A DNA stretch of 55,829 nucleotides from Oscillospiraceae bacterium (GCA_017535635.1 JAFXTU010000015.1:1-55829); one strand, 5' to 3'; positions 32,686 through 41,964 are shown, counted from the first letter of the stretch. Made by a program: numbers and translations. The notes: generated from the letters alone by a model not told the origin.

Positions 32686-33525
32686 TCACTGCACCTCCTT
32701 CTTGAACAGGTTGCAGGTCTCCTCGTATTTGTGCCGCTCGAACTCATAGAAGCTGCGGCTGCGCTGGACCGCCAGGTCCCAGTCCACCTTGTGGGCGTCG
32801 AAATCCGGCCCGTCCACGCAGGCATATTTCATCTCGCCGCCGATGCTGACCCGGCAGCACCCGCACATGCCGGTGCCGTCGATCATCAGGGGGGCCATGG
32901 AGACGGTGGTCTTGATGCCGTAAGGCTCGGTGGCCCTGCTGACGCCTCTCTGCATCCCCACCGGGCCCACGGCGAAGACCTCGTCGTAGTGGTTGCCGGC
33001 CTCGATGAGATCCACCAGGGCGTCGGTGACGAAGCCCTTTTCGCCGTAGCTGCCGTCATCGGTGCAGACCCGCAGCAGCTCGCTGGAGGCCCGGAACTCG
33101 TCCTCCAGGATCACCAGATCCGCGCTGCGGAAGCCGATGATGGCGTGGACCTCCGACCAGGCGGCCCGGAAGGCCTTCAGCACCGGGTAGGCGATGGCGC
33201 AGCCCACGCCGCCGCCGATGACGCAGACCTTCTCCTGGGTGATGTCTGTGGCGCGGCCCAGGGGCCCCACAAAATCCTGAATGAAGTCGCCTTCCCTCAG
33301 GCGATTCAGCTTGTAGGTGGTAGACCCGACCACCTGCACGATAATCGACACGCCTCCGGTCACATGGTTCACGTCGTGGATGGTGATGGGGATGCGCTCC
33401 CCGCCCTTGTCCACCCGCAGGATGATGAACTGTCCCGGTCTTGCCTTTCTGGCCACCCGGGGAGCTTCGATCTCCAGGAGCATCAGCGTCGGCCGAAGCT
33501 CGGCCTTCTTCATGATACGGTACAT
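32686..33525 (-). CDS. nfnA: NfnA-type FAD/NAD-binding subunit
   Basis: 279-aa flavoprotein of the dihydroorotate dehydrogenase electron-transfer/sulfide dehydrogenase subunit family. Seen: the FAD-binding barrel (ARKARPGQFIILRV), NAD-binding KVCVIGGGVGCAIAYP, and a C-terminal [2Fe-2S] site with GTGMCGCCRVSIGG and YACVDGPDFDAHKVDW. With the downstream gene this gives the NfnAB layout. The ATG at 33525 follows aagggtgaacct. It has its own near-consensus promoter. Confidence 0.9.
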   Translation of the reverse strand: MYRIMKKAELRPTLMLLEIEAPRVARKARPGQFIILRVDKGGERIPITIHDVNHVTGGVSIIVQVVGSTTYKLNRLREGDFIQDFVGPLGRATDITQEKVCVIGGGVGCAIAYPVLKAFRAAWSEVHAIIGFRSADLVILEDEFRASSELLRVCTDDGSYGEKGFVTDALVDLIEAGNHYDEVFAVGPVGMQRGVSRATEPYGIKTTVSMAPLMIDGTGMCGCCRVSIGGEMKYACVDGPDFDAHKVDWDLAVQRSRSFYEFERHKYEETCNLFKKEVQ

Positions 33526-33596
33526 AGGTTCACCCTTTCGCTTTGCAGTTTTCCCCAGATCCCGTTCCATCAGATCGCGCTTGTGTATATAAGTAT

Positions 33597-33625
33597 ATCA
33601 TAGCGAATTTAGTCCCATTCGTCAA
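33597..33625 (-). promoter_or_regulatory. Promoter of the nfnA-gltA operon
   Basis: On the minus strand TTGACG (33620-33625), 17-nt spacer, TATGAT (33597-33602). Confidence 0.75.
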
Positions 33626-33695
33626 CTGCGCGAAATGGACATTTTTACCCGGAAGGAAAAGCCATCCTATGGGATTGTGCCCATATCGGGGCATT

Positions 33696-34127
33696 TCAAA
33701 GCAGCATCTTCACGTGGGGGATGCCGTCCAGCAGAAATTCCCCGGAAACAGCCCGGAAGCCCTGCTTTTCATAGAGACCCTGGGCATAGGTCTGAGCCTC
33801 CAGATAAATGTGCTCCGCGCCGAAGTATTCCCGGGCGGCCCGGATCCCCTCCCGGAGCACCCTCGTCCCCAGGCCCTGCCGCCGCCGGGCGGCCACCACC
33901 CGCCCGATAGAGACATATTCGCTCTCCGCCCCCCGATCCATGACCCGGAGGCAGGCAACAATTCTCCCTTCATCGGAGAGCCAGACGTGGATCGCCTCCC
34001 GGTCCAGCCCGTCCAGCTCCGGGTAGGGGCATTTCTGCTCCACCACGAACACGTCCGTCCGCAGCTTCAACAGGTCGTAGAGCTCGTCCACGGTGAGCTC
34101 ATGAAAGCGCTTGGTGCGGCATTCCAT
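33696..34127 (-). CDS. elaA: ElaA-type GNAT acetyltransferase
   Basis: 143-aa GNAT-fold N-acetyltransferase. The ElaA pattern is clear: ELYDLLKLRTDVFVVEQKCPY, then SIGRVVAARRRQGLGTRVL (acetyl-CoA loop) and QAQTYAQ-like LEAQTYAQGLYEKQGFRAV. The substrate of the family is unknown. It starts 9 nt after the cation transporter gene and is probably cotranscribed with it. Confidence 0.9.
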   Translation of the reverse strand: MECRTKRFHELTVDELYDLLKLRTDVFVVEQKCPYPELDGLDREAIHVWLSDEGRIVACLRVMDRGAESEYVSIGRVVAARRRQGLGTRVLREGIRAAREYFGAEHIYLEAQTYAQGLYEKQGFRAVSGEFLLDGIPHVKMLL

Positions 34128-34136
34128 ACCCTTTCC

Positions 34137-35273
34137 TCAGTCGCTGGCGTCCACGTCCAGGGTGACGTGGACTTCGTACTCCGGCCAGGCGGCGCGGACC
34201 TCCTCCCGGATCGTCTCAAAGAGGGCGTGCCGGTCCTCGGCGGCGAAGTCCAGGATCACGTCGAAGGTCATGCGCTTGGCCTCCGTGTCCACGTAGAAGC
34301 CGTGGAACTGCAGGACCTCCTTATGGGCCTGGACCAGGCTGCGCACCTCCTCCCGGATCCGGGCGGCCTCTGTGTTCCCGGTGTTCACGGAGTAGACCCC
34401 CACGGTGGCGAGGATGACCCCGGTGGCGGCGTAGACCTCCTTCTGCAAAAGCCTGGTGAGCCCGTCCATCTCCCGGACGGACATGGTTTCATCCACCTCC
34501 ACATGGATGGAGGCGATGAACCGGTCCGGCCCATAGTTGTTCAGCAGCAGGTCATAAGAGCCCAGGACGCCGGGAACGCCGTTCACGATCTCTTTGATCT
34601 TCCCGGAAAGCTCGCTGCTGACCCGGACCCCCAGCATTTCGTCCACCGCCTCCCGGATCATCTCCAGCCCGGCCTTCACGATGAAGACGGAGATCAGCGC
34701 GCCCACCCAGGCCTCCAGATTGATGTGGAAGAGCAGATGAATGAGGGCCGAGAGGAGCACGGAGGCGGAGAGGATGGCGTCGTGGGAGGCGTCCTCCCCC
34801 GAGGCGACGAGGGAGCCGGAATTCACTTCCTTGCCCTTCTTTTTCACATAGGCCCCCAGCACCAGTTTCACCGCCACGGCGGCGGCAATGATGACCACGG
34901 AGACGACGGTGTAGCTCACCTCCTCCGGGTGGATGATCTTCTTCACGCTGTCCACAAAGGCGGTGATGCCCGCGTAGAGGACGATGGCCGAGACGATCAG
35001 GGCACTGAGGTACTCGATGCGGCCGTAGCCCATGGGGTGTTTTTTGTCCGGGGCCTTGGCCGCCAGCTTCGTTCCCACGATGGTGATGACGCTTGAGAGG
35101 GCGTCGCTCAGGTTGTTCACCGCGTCGGAGATCACCGCCACGGAGTTGGCCAGCAGACCGATGGTGAATTTCAGCGCCGCCAGAAAAACGTTGGCCAGGA
35201 TGCCGATGACGCTGGTACGGATGATGACCCTTTCCCGGTTTTCCGCCCCGGGAAGGGAGGTTTCTCTTGCCAT
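34137..35273 (-). CDS. Cation diffusion facilitator family transporter
   Basis: 378-aa CDF exporter of divalent metals (Zn, Mn, Fe or similar). Six membrane segments; metal-site motifs NSVAVISDAVNNLSDALSS and SHD in GEDASHDAILSASVLLSAL. After the usual cytoplasmic domain the C-terminal about 90 residues look like a second ferredoxin-like module (EEVRSLVQAHKEVLQFHGFY ... MTFDVILDFA). The ATG at 35273 is favoured by aaaaggag 7 nt upstream over the ATG at 35303. Own promoter at 35315-35343. Metal cannot be told. Confidence 0.9.
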   Translation of the reverse strand: MARETSLPGAENRERVIIRTSVIGILANVFLAALKFTIGLLANSVAVISDAVNNLSDALSSVITIVGTKLAAKAPDKKHPMGYGRIEYLSALIVSAIVLYAGITAFVDSVKKIIHPEEVSYTVVSVVIIAAAVAVKLVLGAYVKKKGKEVNSGSLVASGEDASHDAILSASVLLSALIHLLFHINLEAWVGALISVFIVKAGLEMIREAVDEMLGVRVSSELSGKIKEIVNGVPGVLGSYDLLLNNYGPDRFIASIHVEVDETMSVREMDGLTRLLQKEVYAATGVILATVGVYSVNTGNTEAARIREEVRSLVQAHKEVLQFHGFYVDTEAKRMTFDVILDFAAEDRHALFETIREEVRAAWPEYEVHVTLDVDASD

Positions 35274-35314
35274 GTTCCCGCTCCTTTTCAGTCTCATTTC
35301 CATTTATTGCTTGT

Positions 35315-35343
35315 ATTATACATGATTCGGAGGCACCTGTCAT
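35315..35343 (-). promoter_or_regulatory. Promoter of the CDF transporter gene
   Basis: On the minus strand ATGACA (35338-35343), 17-nt spacer, TATAAT (35315-35320); divergent from the hsdR promoter 15 bp away. Confidence 0.7.
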
Positions 35344-35357
35344 GGCTTTTTTCTGAA

Positions 35358-35386
35358 TTGAATTCTGACGGTTGTTATGATATACT
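35358..35386 (+). promoter_or_regulatory. Promoter of the type I RM operon
   Basis: TTGAAT (35358-35363), 17-nt spacer, TATACT (35381-35386). About 90 nt before hsdR. Confidence 0.7.
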
Positions 35387-35474
35387 AAAATATGGGTAAG
35401 AGTATCCAGCTGATAAAATAGAGAAAACAATGGTAAAAGCGGGAAGAGACGGGCTTGTTTATGGGAGGATGCTT

Positions 35475-38252
35475 ATGAAGACTCCGGAACAAATTGCCAG
35501 AGAGCAAATTGATAAAAGGCTGGAGCAATCTGGGTGGATCATCCAGGATATGATAAGAATTAATCCCATGGCGTCGCTCGGTGTTGCCGTGCGGGAATAC
35601 CCCACCAGCACCGGGCCGGTGGACTATGCCCTTTTTGTCGATGGCAGGCCCGTCGGCGTCATCGAAGCCAAGAAGGATGCGCTGGGCGAGAACATCACCA
35701 CCGTTGAGCAGCAATCCGGGCGCTATGCCGGAAGCACCTTTAAGTACATCCGCAGCGAATACCGCATCCGCTTTGCATATGAAGCCACGGGAGAACTGAC
35801 CCGCTTCACTGACTATGCGGACGAAAAATACCGCTCTCGCCGGGTCTTCTCCTTCTTCAGACCGGAGACCCTGCAAGCGCTCCTTGCCCAGCCGGACACG
35901 ATACGCAACAACATGAAGCGCTTTCCGTCCTTCGACACCACCGGCTTCCGCACCTGCCAGATCACGGCGATCGAAAATCTGGACCGCTCCTTTGCCGACA
36001 ACCGGCCAAAAGCCCTGGTGCAGATGGCGACCGGCGCAGGCAAGACATTCACGGCCATCACGGCCGCCTACCGTCTGCTGAAATACGGAAGGATGAAACG
36101 CATCCTGTTTCTGGTGGATACCAAGTCCCTGGGAGAACAGGCGGAGCGGGAGTTCCTGGCTTATCACCCCAACGACGACAGCCGATCCTTCGCGGAGCTG
36201 TACGGTGTGCGTAGGCTGAAGAATTCCTATATTCCGGAGGATATTCAGGTTTGCATCAGTACGATCCAGCGTATGTATTCCATCCTAAAAGGCGAGGAGC
36301 TGGACGAATCCGCTGAGGAGGAATCCTTCTATGAACAAAGCGGAGCCAATACGCAGCCGGTCAAAGAGGTTGTTTACAACGCCAAATATCCGCCGGAATT
36401 CTTTGATTGCATCATTGTGGACGAATGTCATCGGTCCATTTATAACGTTTGGAGCCAGGTTCTGGAGTTTTTTGACGCCTTCATTATCGGCCTGACCGCC
36501 ACGCCGGACAAGCGCACCTTCGCTTTCTTCGATCAGAACGTAGTCAGCGAGTATTCCCGCGAGCAGGCCATCATCGACGGCGTGAACGTAGGCGAGGACA
36601 TTTTCCTGATCGAAACGGACGTCACGAAAAACGGCGCCACCATCCTCAAGCAGCAGATCGAATACCGCAACCGGCTGACCCGGGCCAGGCGCTGGAAGCA
36701 AATGGACGAAGACCTGGTCTATACCTCCGCCAAGCTGGACCGGGACGTGATCAACCCCAGCCAGATTCGCACGGTGATCCGCGCCTTCCGGGATAGTCTG
36801 TATACTCAACTGTTCCCCCACCGCCGGGAAGTGCCCAAGACGCTGATCTTCGCCAAGACCGACAGCCATGCGGACGACATCATTCAGATCGTCCGGGAGG
36901 AGTTCGGGGAAGGAAACAAATTCTGCAGAAAAATAACATATAACTCAGAGCGTGACACTAATGGCAATCTGATTTCTCCAGAGACCGTTCTCAGAGCTTT
37001 CCGCAACGACTTCTATCCCCGCATTGCCGTAACCGTGGATATGATCGCCACGGGGACGGATGTGAAGCCCATCGAATGCCTGATCTTCATGCGGGATGTG
37101 CGCAGCCGCAACTATTTCGAGCAGATGAAGGGCCGCGGCACCCGCACCCTGGACAAGGATGACCTGCAGAAGGTCACGCCCTCCGCCACGGAGAACAAGG
37201 ATCATTTCGTGATCGTGGACGCCGTGGGCGTCACCAAATCCAAAAAGACCGACACCCGCCCACTGGAGCGCAAGCCCTCCGTCAGCATGAAGGAACTGAT
37301 GCTGACCGTTGCCATGGGCGCGAAGGATGCGGATACGCTGACCAGCCTGGCAAACCGGGTGATCCGCCTTTCCAGCCAGATGTCGCCGAAGGAGCACAAG
37401 GACTTTTCAAGCACGGTTGGCGTAACTACTGGGCAGCTCGCCCAACGACTGCTGGATGCTTTCGATGAGGATGTGATCGCGGCGAAAGCCGGTGTCGATC
37501 TCTCCGACGATCATGAACCGACGGAAGCAGAACAGGTTCGCATGGACGCTGCGAAGGCCGAGCTGGTCAAAGCCGCCGTTCAGCCCTTCTATGATCCCAA
37601 TCTGCGGGACTACATCGAAAATGTTCGCCGCAGCCATGAGCAGATCATCGACAGCATCAACATCGACTCGGTCGTTTTTGCAGGCTATGATACGGACAAA
37701 CAGGCAAATGCAGACCGGGTGCTGACAACGTTACGGAACTTCATTGAGGAAAACAAGGACGAGCTCCTTGCATTGCGGATCATCTTCGATCAGCGGTATA
37801 AGGACAGGCCCATGGCGATCACACAGCTCAAAGCCCTGTATGAGAAGCTGAGGGCGCAGAATATCACCATTGAACGCCTGTGGGAGTGTTATGCTATCAA
37901 GCGTCCGGGTAAGGTTAAGCGCGGAACGACAGCACAGCTTACCAATCTGGTTTCCATCATCCGATTTGAGATGGGCTATGCCGACAACCTCGCCCCCTTC
38001 GCGGATCGGGTAAACTATAACTTTATGCAGTGGACACTCCGCCGGAATGCCGGTAACGTGCATTTCACGGATGAGCAGATGGAGTGGCTGCGGCTGATCA
38101 AGGACCATATTGCCGTGTCCCTCAGTATCGAACCGGAGGACCTGGATCTCAGTCCCTTTGACCGAAAAGGCGGCCTGGGCAGATTTTATGATGTGTTTGG
38201 AGATAGCTATGAGGCGATCCTGCTGGAAATGAATGTGGAGCTGGTGGCGTAA
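35475..38252 (+). CDS. hsdR: Type I restriction enzyme, HsdR subunit
   Basis: 925-aa motor/nuclease subunit that translocates DNA and cuts it away from the recognition site. N-terminal nuclease domain VDYALFVDGRPVGVIEAKK (PD-ExK-type), helicase motifs MATGAGKT (Walker A), VDECHRS (DEAD-type box), GLTATPDKRT and MKGRGTRTLD, and a C-terminal helical region of the HsdR_C type (RPMAITQLKALYEKLRAQ). The ATG at 35475 has gggagg 6 nt upstream. First gene of a five-gene operon. Coding is complete and looks intact. Confidence 0.95.
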   Translation: MKTPEQIAREQIDKRLEQSGWIIQDMIRINPMASLGVAVREYPTSTGPVDYALFVDGRPVGVIEAKKDALGENITTVEQQSGRYAGSTFKYIRSEYRIRFAYEATGELTRFTDYADEKYRSRRVFSFFRPETLQALLAQPDTIRNNMKRFPSFDTTGFRTCQITAIENLDRSFADNRPKALVQMATGAGKTFTAITAAYRLLKYGRMKRILFLVDTKSLGEQAEREFLAYHPNDDSRSFAELYGVRRLKNSYIPEDIQVCISTIQRMYSILKGEELDESAEEESFYEQSGANTQPVKEVVYNAKYPPEFFDCIIVDECHRSIYNVWSQVLEFFDAFIIGLTATPDKRTFAFFDQNVVSEYSREQAIIDGVNVGEDIFLIETDVTKNGATILKQQIEYRNRLTRARRWKQMDEDLVYTSAKLDRDVINPSQIRTVIRAFRDSLYTQLFPHRREVPKTLIFAKTDSHADDIIQIVREEFGEGNKFCRKITYNSERDTNGNLISPETVLRAFRNDFYPRIAVTVDMIATGTDVKPIECLIFMRDVRSRNYFEQMKGRGTRTLDKDDLQKVTPSATENKDHFVIVDAVGVTKSKKTDTRPLERKPSVSMKELMLTVAMGAKDADTLTSLANRVIRLSSQMSPKEHKDFSSTVGVTTGQLAQRLLDAFDEDVIAAKAGVDLSDDHEPTEAEQVRMDAAKAELVKAAVQPFYDPNLRDYIENVRRSHEQIIDSINIDSVVFAGYDTDKQANADRVLTTLRNFIEENKDELLALRIIFDQRYKDRPMAITQLKALYEKLRAQNITIERLWECYAIKRPGKVKRGTTAQLTNLVSIIRFEMGYADNLAPFADRVNYNFMQWTLRRNAGNVHFTDEQMEWLRLIKDHIAVSLSIEPEDLDLSPFDRKGGLGRFYDVFGDSYEAILLEMNVELVA

Positions 38253-38263
38253 GGAGGTAAATA

Positions 38264-38617
38264 ATGGGTTTATACGAAGGGATAAAGGATGTTGCAAAAG
38301 TCGTTCAGCGGGCAGATAATATAGACCTTTATAAGAAACTATTAGACCTTAGCGCGCAGGCATTAGATTTGCAGAGTGAAATAGCAGAATTAAGGACAGA
38401 GAATGCAGATCTGAGAAAGGAACTAAAAGAGCGCCAGGATATTATCCACCACCAGACGCAACAAGGGGATAAACTACACCGAGAATATCCTTATATTACA
38501 CTAAAGTCTGACCCTGCCTGCATTCGATATTGCGCAGTATGTTGGGGCCGAGATAAAAAGCTTATTCCACTCTATGATGAATTAAACTGCGTTGTTTGCC
38601 TGGAACGCAAGAGGTAA
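38264..38617 (+). CDS. Coiled-coil/zinc-ribbon protein embedded in the RM operon
   Basis: 117-aa protein of unknown function. Residues about 22-70 form a coiled coil (LDLQSEIAELRTENADLRKE, then ERQDIIHHQTQQ). The C-terminus carries two CxxC pairs, YCAVCWGRDKKLIPL and LNCVVCLERKR, which would bind one zinc ion. It starts 11 bp after hsdR and ends 3 bp before hsdS, so it is cotranscribed and likely made in stoichiometric amounts. AT-rich coding, unlike the window average. It may be a scaffold, nucleic-acid binding or regulatory partner. Confidence 0.82.
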   Translation: MGLYEGIKDVAKVVQRADNIDLYKKLLDLSAQALDLQSEIAELRTENADLRKELKERQDIIHHQTQQGDKLHREYPYITLKSDPACIRYCAVCWGRDKKLIPLYDELNCVVCLERKR

Positions 38618-38620
38618 CTG

Positions 38621-39805
38621 ATGGAAACAAAGCAATGGAAAGACGTATTGCATATCGTCAGCGGCAAAAACCAGAAAGCTGTCGAAAATCCGAACGGCAA
38701 ATATCCCGTTTATGGTAGTGGTGGCATGATGGGCCGTGCGGATGATTACCTCTGTGAAGCGGGGACAACGATTGTTGGACGAAAAGGGACGATCAATCGA
38801 CCTATCTTCGTAACAGAGCCGTTTTGGAATATTGACACAGCGTTTGGTGTTGTCCCTGAAGAAGGGCTTAACCCCAGATACCTATACTATTTCTGTGTTC
38901 ATTTCAATTTCATGCCGTTGGATAAATCAACTGGCAGGCCGAGTTTGGCAAAGAGAGATCTGCTCAAAATCGAAATGCCTGTCCCGCCGCTTCCAGAGCA
39001 GGAGCGCATCGTTTCCCGGATCGAAGAATTGTTCTCCCAGCTCGACGCCGGAGTGGAAACACTGAAAAAGACAAAAGCCCAGCTCGCGGTATATCGGCAG
39101 GCTGTGTTGAAAGAGGCATTTGAGGGGCGGTTGACTATTCATATTCCTATTCCTATGAGTCTATCGCTTTCATGGGCATCGGGTGAAGAAACGAAAACAC
39201 TTCCCGTGATACCAGAAGAATGGCGTTATATTGCGCTGAAATACCTGGGGGATTTGGGACGTGGTAAATCAAAGCATAGGCCAAGAAATGATCCCAAACT
39301 GTTCGTTGATGGGAAGTATCCTTTCATTCAAACAGGAGATGTTAAGGCTTCGACGAATCGTGTTACTACTTATACCAAGCAATATGGCGAGTTTGGCCTT
39401 TCACAGAGCAAACTTTGGCCAAAGGGAACTCTTTGTATAACGATAGCTGCGAATATTGCAGAGACGGCTTTTTTGGGGATCGATGCATGCTTCCCAGATA
39501 GTGTTGTGGGTTTTACGCCAAACGATAGTGTACTTGCAGAATATATCCGATATTTTGTTGAATCACAAAAAATCCGCTTGTGGGCTTTTGCTCCTGCAAC
39601 TGCGCAAAAGAACATCAATCTGGATACCTTGGAGAATCTTATTGTTCCGTATTGCAGTATTGAGGAGCAGCGGATTGTGATTTCTGAAATAGAGTCTCGT
39701 ATGTCCGTCTGCGAAAGCATTGAACAAGCCGTGGACGCTACCTTACAACAGGCAGAGGCCATGCGGCAGAGCATTCTGAAAGACGCATTTGAAGGGAGGC
39801 TGTAG
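38621..39805 (+). CDS. hsdS: Type I restriction enzyme, HsdS specificity subunit
   Basis: 394-aa subunit that recognises the bipartite DNA target. Two target-recognition domains (residues about 1-130 and 190-340), each followed by a conserved helix: PPLPEQERIVSRIEELFSQLD and SIEEQRIVISEIESRM. The closing segments are near-repeats (LKEAFEGRL and LKDAFEGRL), as expected of the duplicated HsdS fold. Normal length, no frameshift. No second or silent hsdS copy or inverted repeat was found, so phase-variable shuffling is not evident here. AT-rich. Confidence 0.93.
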   Translation: METKQWKDVLHIVSGKNQKAVENPNGKYPVYGSGGMMGRADDYLCEAGTTIVGRKGTINRPIFVTEPFWNIDTAFGVVPEEGLNPRYLYYFCVHFNFMPLDKSTGRPSLAKRDLLKIEMPVPPLPEQERIVSRIEELFSQLDAGVETLKKTKAQLAVYRQAVLKEAFEGRLTIHIPIPMSLSLSWASGEETKTLPVIPEEWRYIALKYLGDLGRGKSKHRPRNDPKLFVDGKYPFIQTGDVKASTNRVTTYTKQYGEFGLSQSKLWPKGTLCITIAANIAETAFLGIDACFPDSVVGFTPNDSVLAEYIRYFVESQKIRLWAFAPATAQKNINLDTLENLIVPYCSIEEQRIVISEIESRMSVCESIEQAVDATLQQAEAMRQSILKDAFEGRL

Positions 39806-39807
39806 CT

Positions 39808-40407
39808 ATGCCATCAACCACTGATTGGATAATGGTCGGTATTACTGCGGTTTATGTCATTGCAACTATACTGATATCAGCTGCGAATATTAAATCTGCA
39901 AAAGCCACAAGAGAACAACTAGCCGAATCCAGACGACAATATGAAGACAAAAAGCGGATGGAAATCATGCCATATATTCAATTTGATAAAGTAGAAACTG
40001 CCGGTCTCGCAGATCAAAAACTCATGTTATCGCTAAATTCAGGCGGCAGTATTTCAAGCGTTTTCCCCATAGTGTTACGAATGAAAAACATCGGAAATGG
40101 GGCTGCGAAAGATATTTCTTATATCTATGAATGGGACAATCATGCTCAAAAATACGATCGAGGTGCTTTCCCCATACAGGCACTATCGTCCGGAGAAAGT
40201 GGGAGCTTAAAAATCGAATTCCGTTATACGCAGACCATGGATGATCAATCTGCTGCTTTTATACTGAGGTATCGGGACTTACTTGAAAATGAATACTCAC
40301 AACAACTCAGCATCAGTTTTAAAAGCAAAGGGGACACGACTCTCCAATTTGGAGGTCTGGTAACCTCGTCACCGGTTCTTATATCAGGGGAGAATCACAA
40401 TGCCTGA
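39808..40407 (+). CDS. Membrane-anchored protein of unknown function between hsdS and hsdM
   Basis: 199-aa protein with one N-terminal membrane segment (WIMVGITAVYVIATILISAA), a short charged coiled coil (KATREQLAESRRQYEDKKRM) and a cytoplasmic beta-rich domain (VFPIVLRMKNIGNGAAKDIS ... GSLKIEFRYTQTM). It starts 2 bp after hsdS, with ggagg upstream, and overlaps hsdM by 8 bp. Beta-rich membrane-anchored proteins of this sort occur in some defence loci, so a membrane-sensing or effector role is possible, but that is inference. AT-rich. Confidence 0.8.
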   Translation: MPSTTDWIMVGITAVYVIATILISAANIKSAKATREQLAESRRQYEDKKRMEIMPYIQFDKVETAGLADQKLMLSLNSGGSISSVFPIVLRMKNIGNGAAKDISYIYEWDNHAQKYDRGAFPIQALSSGESGSLKIEFRYTQTMDDQSAAFILRYRDLLENEYSQQLSISFKSKGDTTLQFGGLVTSSPVLISGENHNA

Positions 40408-41941
40408 ACAAACATCATCCATTATCTCCAAAGTCTGGGGCATGTGCGGCCCATTACGGGACGACGGTGTATCCTATGGGGACTATTTGGAGCAGCTTAC
40501 ATACCTGATTTTCCTGAAAATGGCCGATGAATACGCCAAGCCGCCATATAAAAAGAAAACGGACATTCCGGAGGGATTCGGCTGGACAGATATGAACTCC
40601 CTCACCGGCGCGGCGCTGGAGGAACAGTATAAAAAGACGCTGGAAACGCTGGGCGGACAAGGCGGCATCCTGAGCCAAATCTTCCAGGGTGCGATCAACA
40701 AGGTCTCCAACGCCGCGATCCTCTATCGCATCGTGCAGATGATCGACAAGGAGAAGTGGGTCTCCATGTCCTCGGACGTGAAAGGAGTAATCTATGAGGA
40801 GCTGTTACAGAAAAATGCGGAAGACGTGAAATCCGGCGCGGGACAGTATTTCACGCCCCGTCCGCTGATCCGCGCCATGGTGGCCTGTCTACGCCCGGAG
40901 CCAATGAAAACCATTGCGGACCCCTGCTGCGGCAGCGGCGGCTTCTTTCTCGCCGCCCAGTCCTTTATAGCAGAGAACTGGCCGCTGGACCGGGAACAGA
41001 AGGAATACCTGAAAAACGAGACCTTCTTTGGAAATGAGCTGGTGCCCACCACCTTTAAGCTCTGCCTCATGAACCTCTATCTCCATAACATCGGCGACAT
41101 CTATGGCAATGTCCCTGTGCGGCGAGGCGATTCCCTGCTGACCGATCCCGGTTATCGTGTGGACTATGTGATGACCAATCCGCCCTTCGGCAAGAAATCC
41201 TCCCTCACCTTCACCAATGAGGAGGGCGAGCAGGAGGAGGAAGATTTGGTCTATAACCGTCAGGACTTTTGGACCACCAGTTCCAATAAGCAGCTCAACT
41301 TCGTCCAGCACATCAATACGATCCTGAAGGCAACGGGCAAAGCCGCCGTGGTGGTGCCGGACAATGTGCTGTTTGAGGGCGGCGCAGGGGAGATCATCCG
41401 CAAAAAGCTCCTGCAGACCACCGATCTTCATACGATCCTCCGTCTGCCTACCGGCATCTTTTACAAGCCCGGCGTCAAGGCAAACGTGATCTTTTTTGAC
41501 AAGCGCCCCGCCAGCGCGGAAACACAAACAAAGGCGGTTTGGTTTTATGACCTCCGCACCAATATGCATTTCACGTTGAAACAGCACCCCATGACAGATA
41601 TGGACCTGGAAGACTTTATCGCCTGCTATCATCCGGAAAACCGGTATGAGCGACATGAAACGTGGTCTGAGGAAAACCCGGACGGGCGCTGGCGGAGATA
41701 CAGCGTTGAGGAGATTTTGGAACGGGACAAAACCAGCCTGGACATTTTCTGGATCAAGGATAAGTCTCTTGCCGACTTGGATCATCTGCCCGCGCCAGAC
41801 GTGCTGGCAGATGAGATCATTGAAAACCTCCAAAGCGCATTGGACAGCTTCAGCGAACTGAAAGCCCAGCTAAAACGGAACGCCCCCTCTGCCCCCTCTT
41901 GTGCTCCTGGGGGAGCGATTGAAAAACAAAGCCTTAACTGA
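40400..41941 (+). CDS. hsdM: Type I restriction enzyme, HsdM methyltransferase
   Basis: 513-aa N6-adenine methyltransferase subunit. N-terminal helical HsdM domain (YLEQLTYLIFLKMADEYAK), then the SAM motif TIADPCCGSGGFFLAA and the catalytic TNPPFGKKS (NPPF), with KSGAGQYFTPRPLIRAMV between. Full length. The last residues after QLKRNAP (Ser/Pro/Ala/Gly-rich) look like a non-homologous tail, suggesting that the island ends there. The stop lies 23 bp before the next gene, so read-through into the flavoenzyme genes is possible. Confidence 0.94.
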   Translation: MPEQTSSIISKVWGMCGPLRDDGVSYGDYLEQLTYLIFLKMADEYAKPPYKKKTDIPEGFGWTDMNSLTGAALEEQYKKTLETLGGQGGILSQIFQGAINKVSNAAILYRIVQMIDKEKWVSMSSDVKGVIYEELLQKNAEDVKSGAGQYFTPRPLIRAMVACLRPEPMKTIADPCCGSGGFFLAAQSFIAENWPLDREQKEYLKNETFFGNELVPTTFKLCLMNLYLHNIGDIYGNVPVRRGDSLLTDPGYRVDYVMTNPPFGKKSSLTFTNEEGEQEEEDLVYNRQDFWTTSSNKQLNFVQHINTILKATGKAAVVVPDNVLFEGGAGEIIRKKLLQTTDLHTILRLPTGIFYKPGVKANVIFFDKRPASAETQTKAVWFYDLRTNMHFTLKQHPMTDMDLEDFIACYHPENRYERHETWSEENPDGRWRRYSVEEILERDKTSLDIFWIKDKSLADLDHLPAPDVLADEIIENLQSALDSFSELKAQLKRNAPSAPSCAPGGAIEKQSLN

Positions 41942-41964
41942 TCAGAAAGAAAGGCGGCTGAGTT

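Noticed and set aside
38621..39805. Phase-variable hsdS cassette
   Set aside because: Only one hsdS, no inverted repeats and no site-specific recombinase in the locus.
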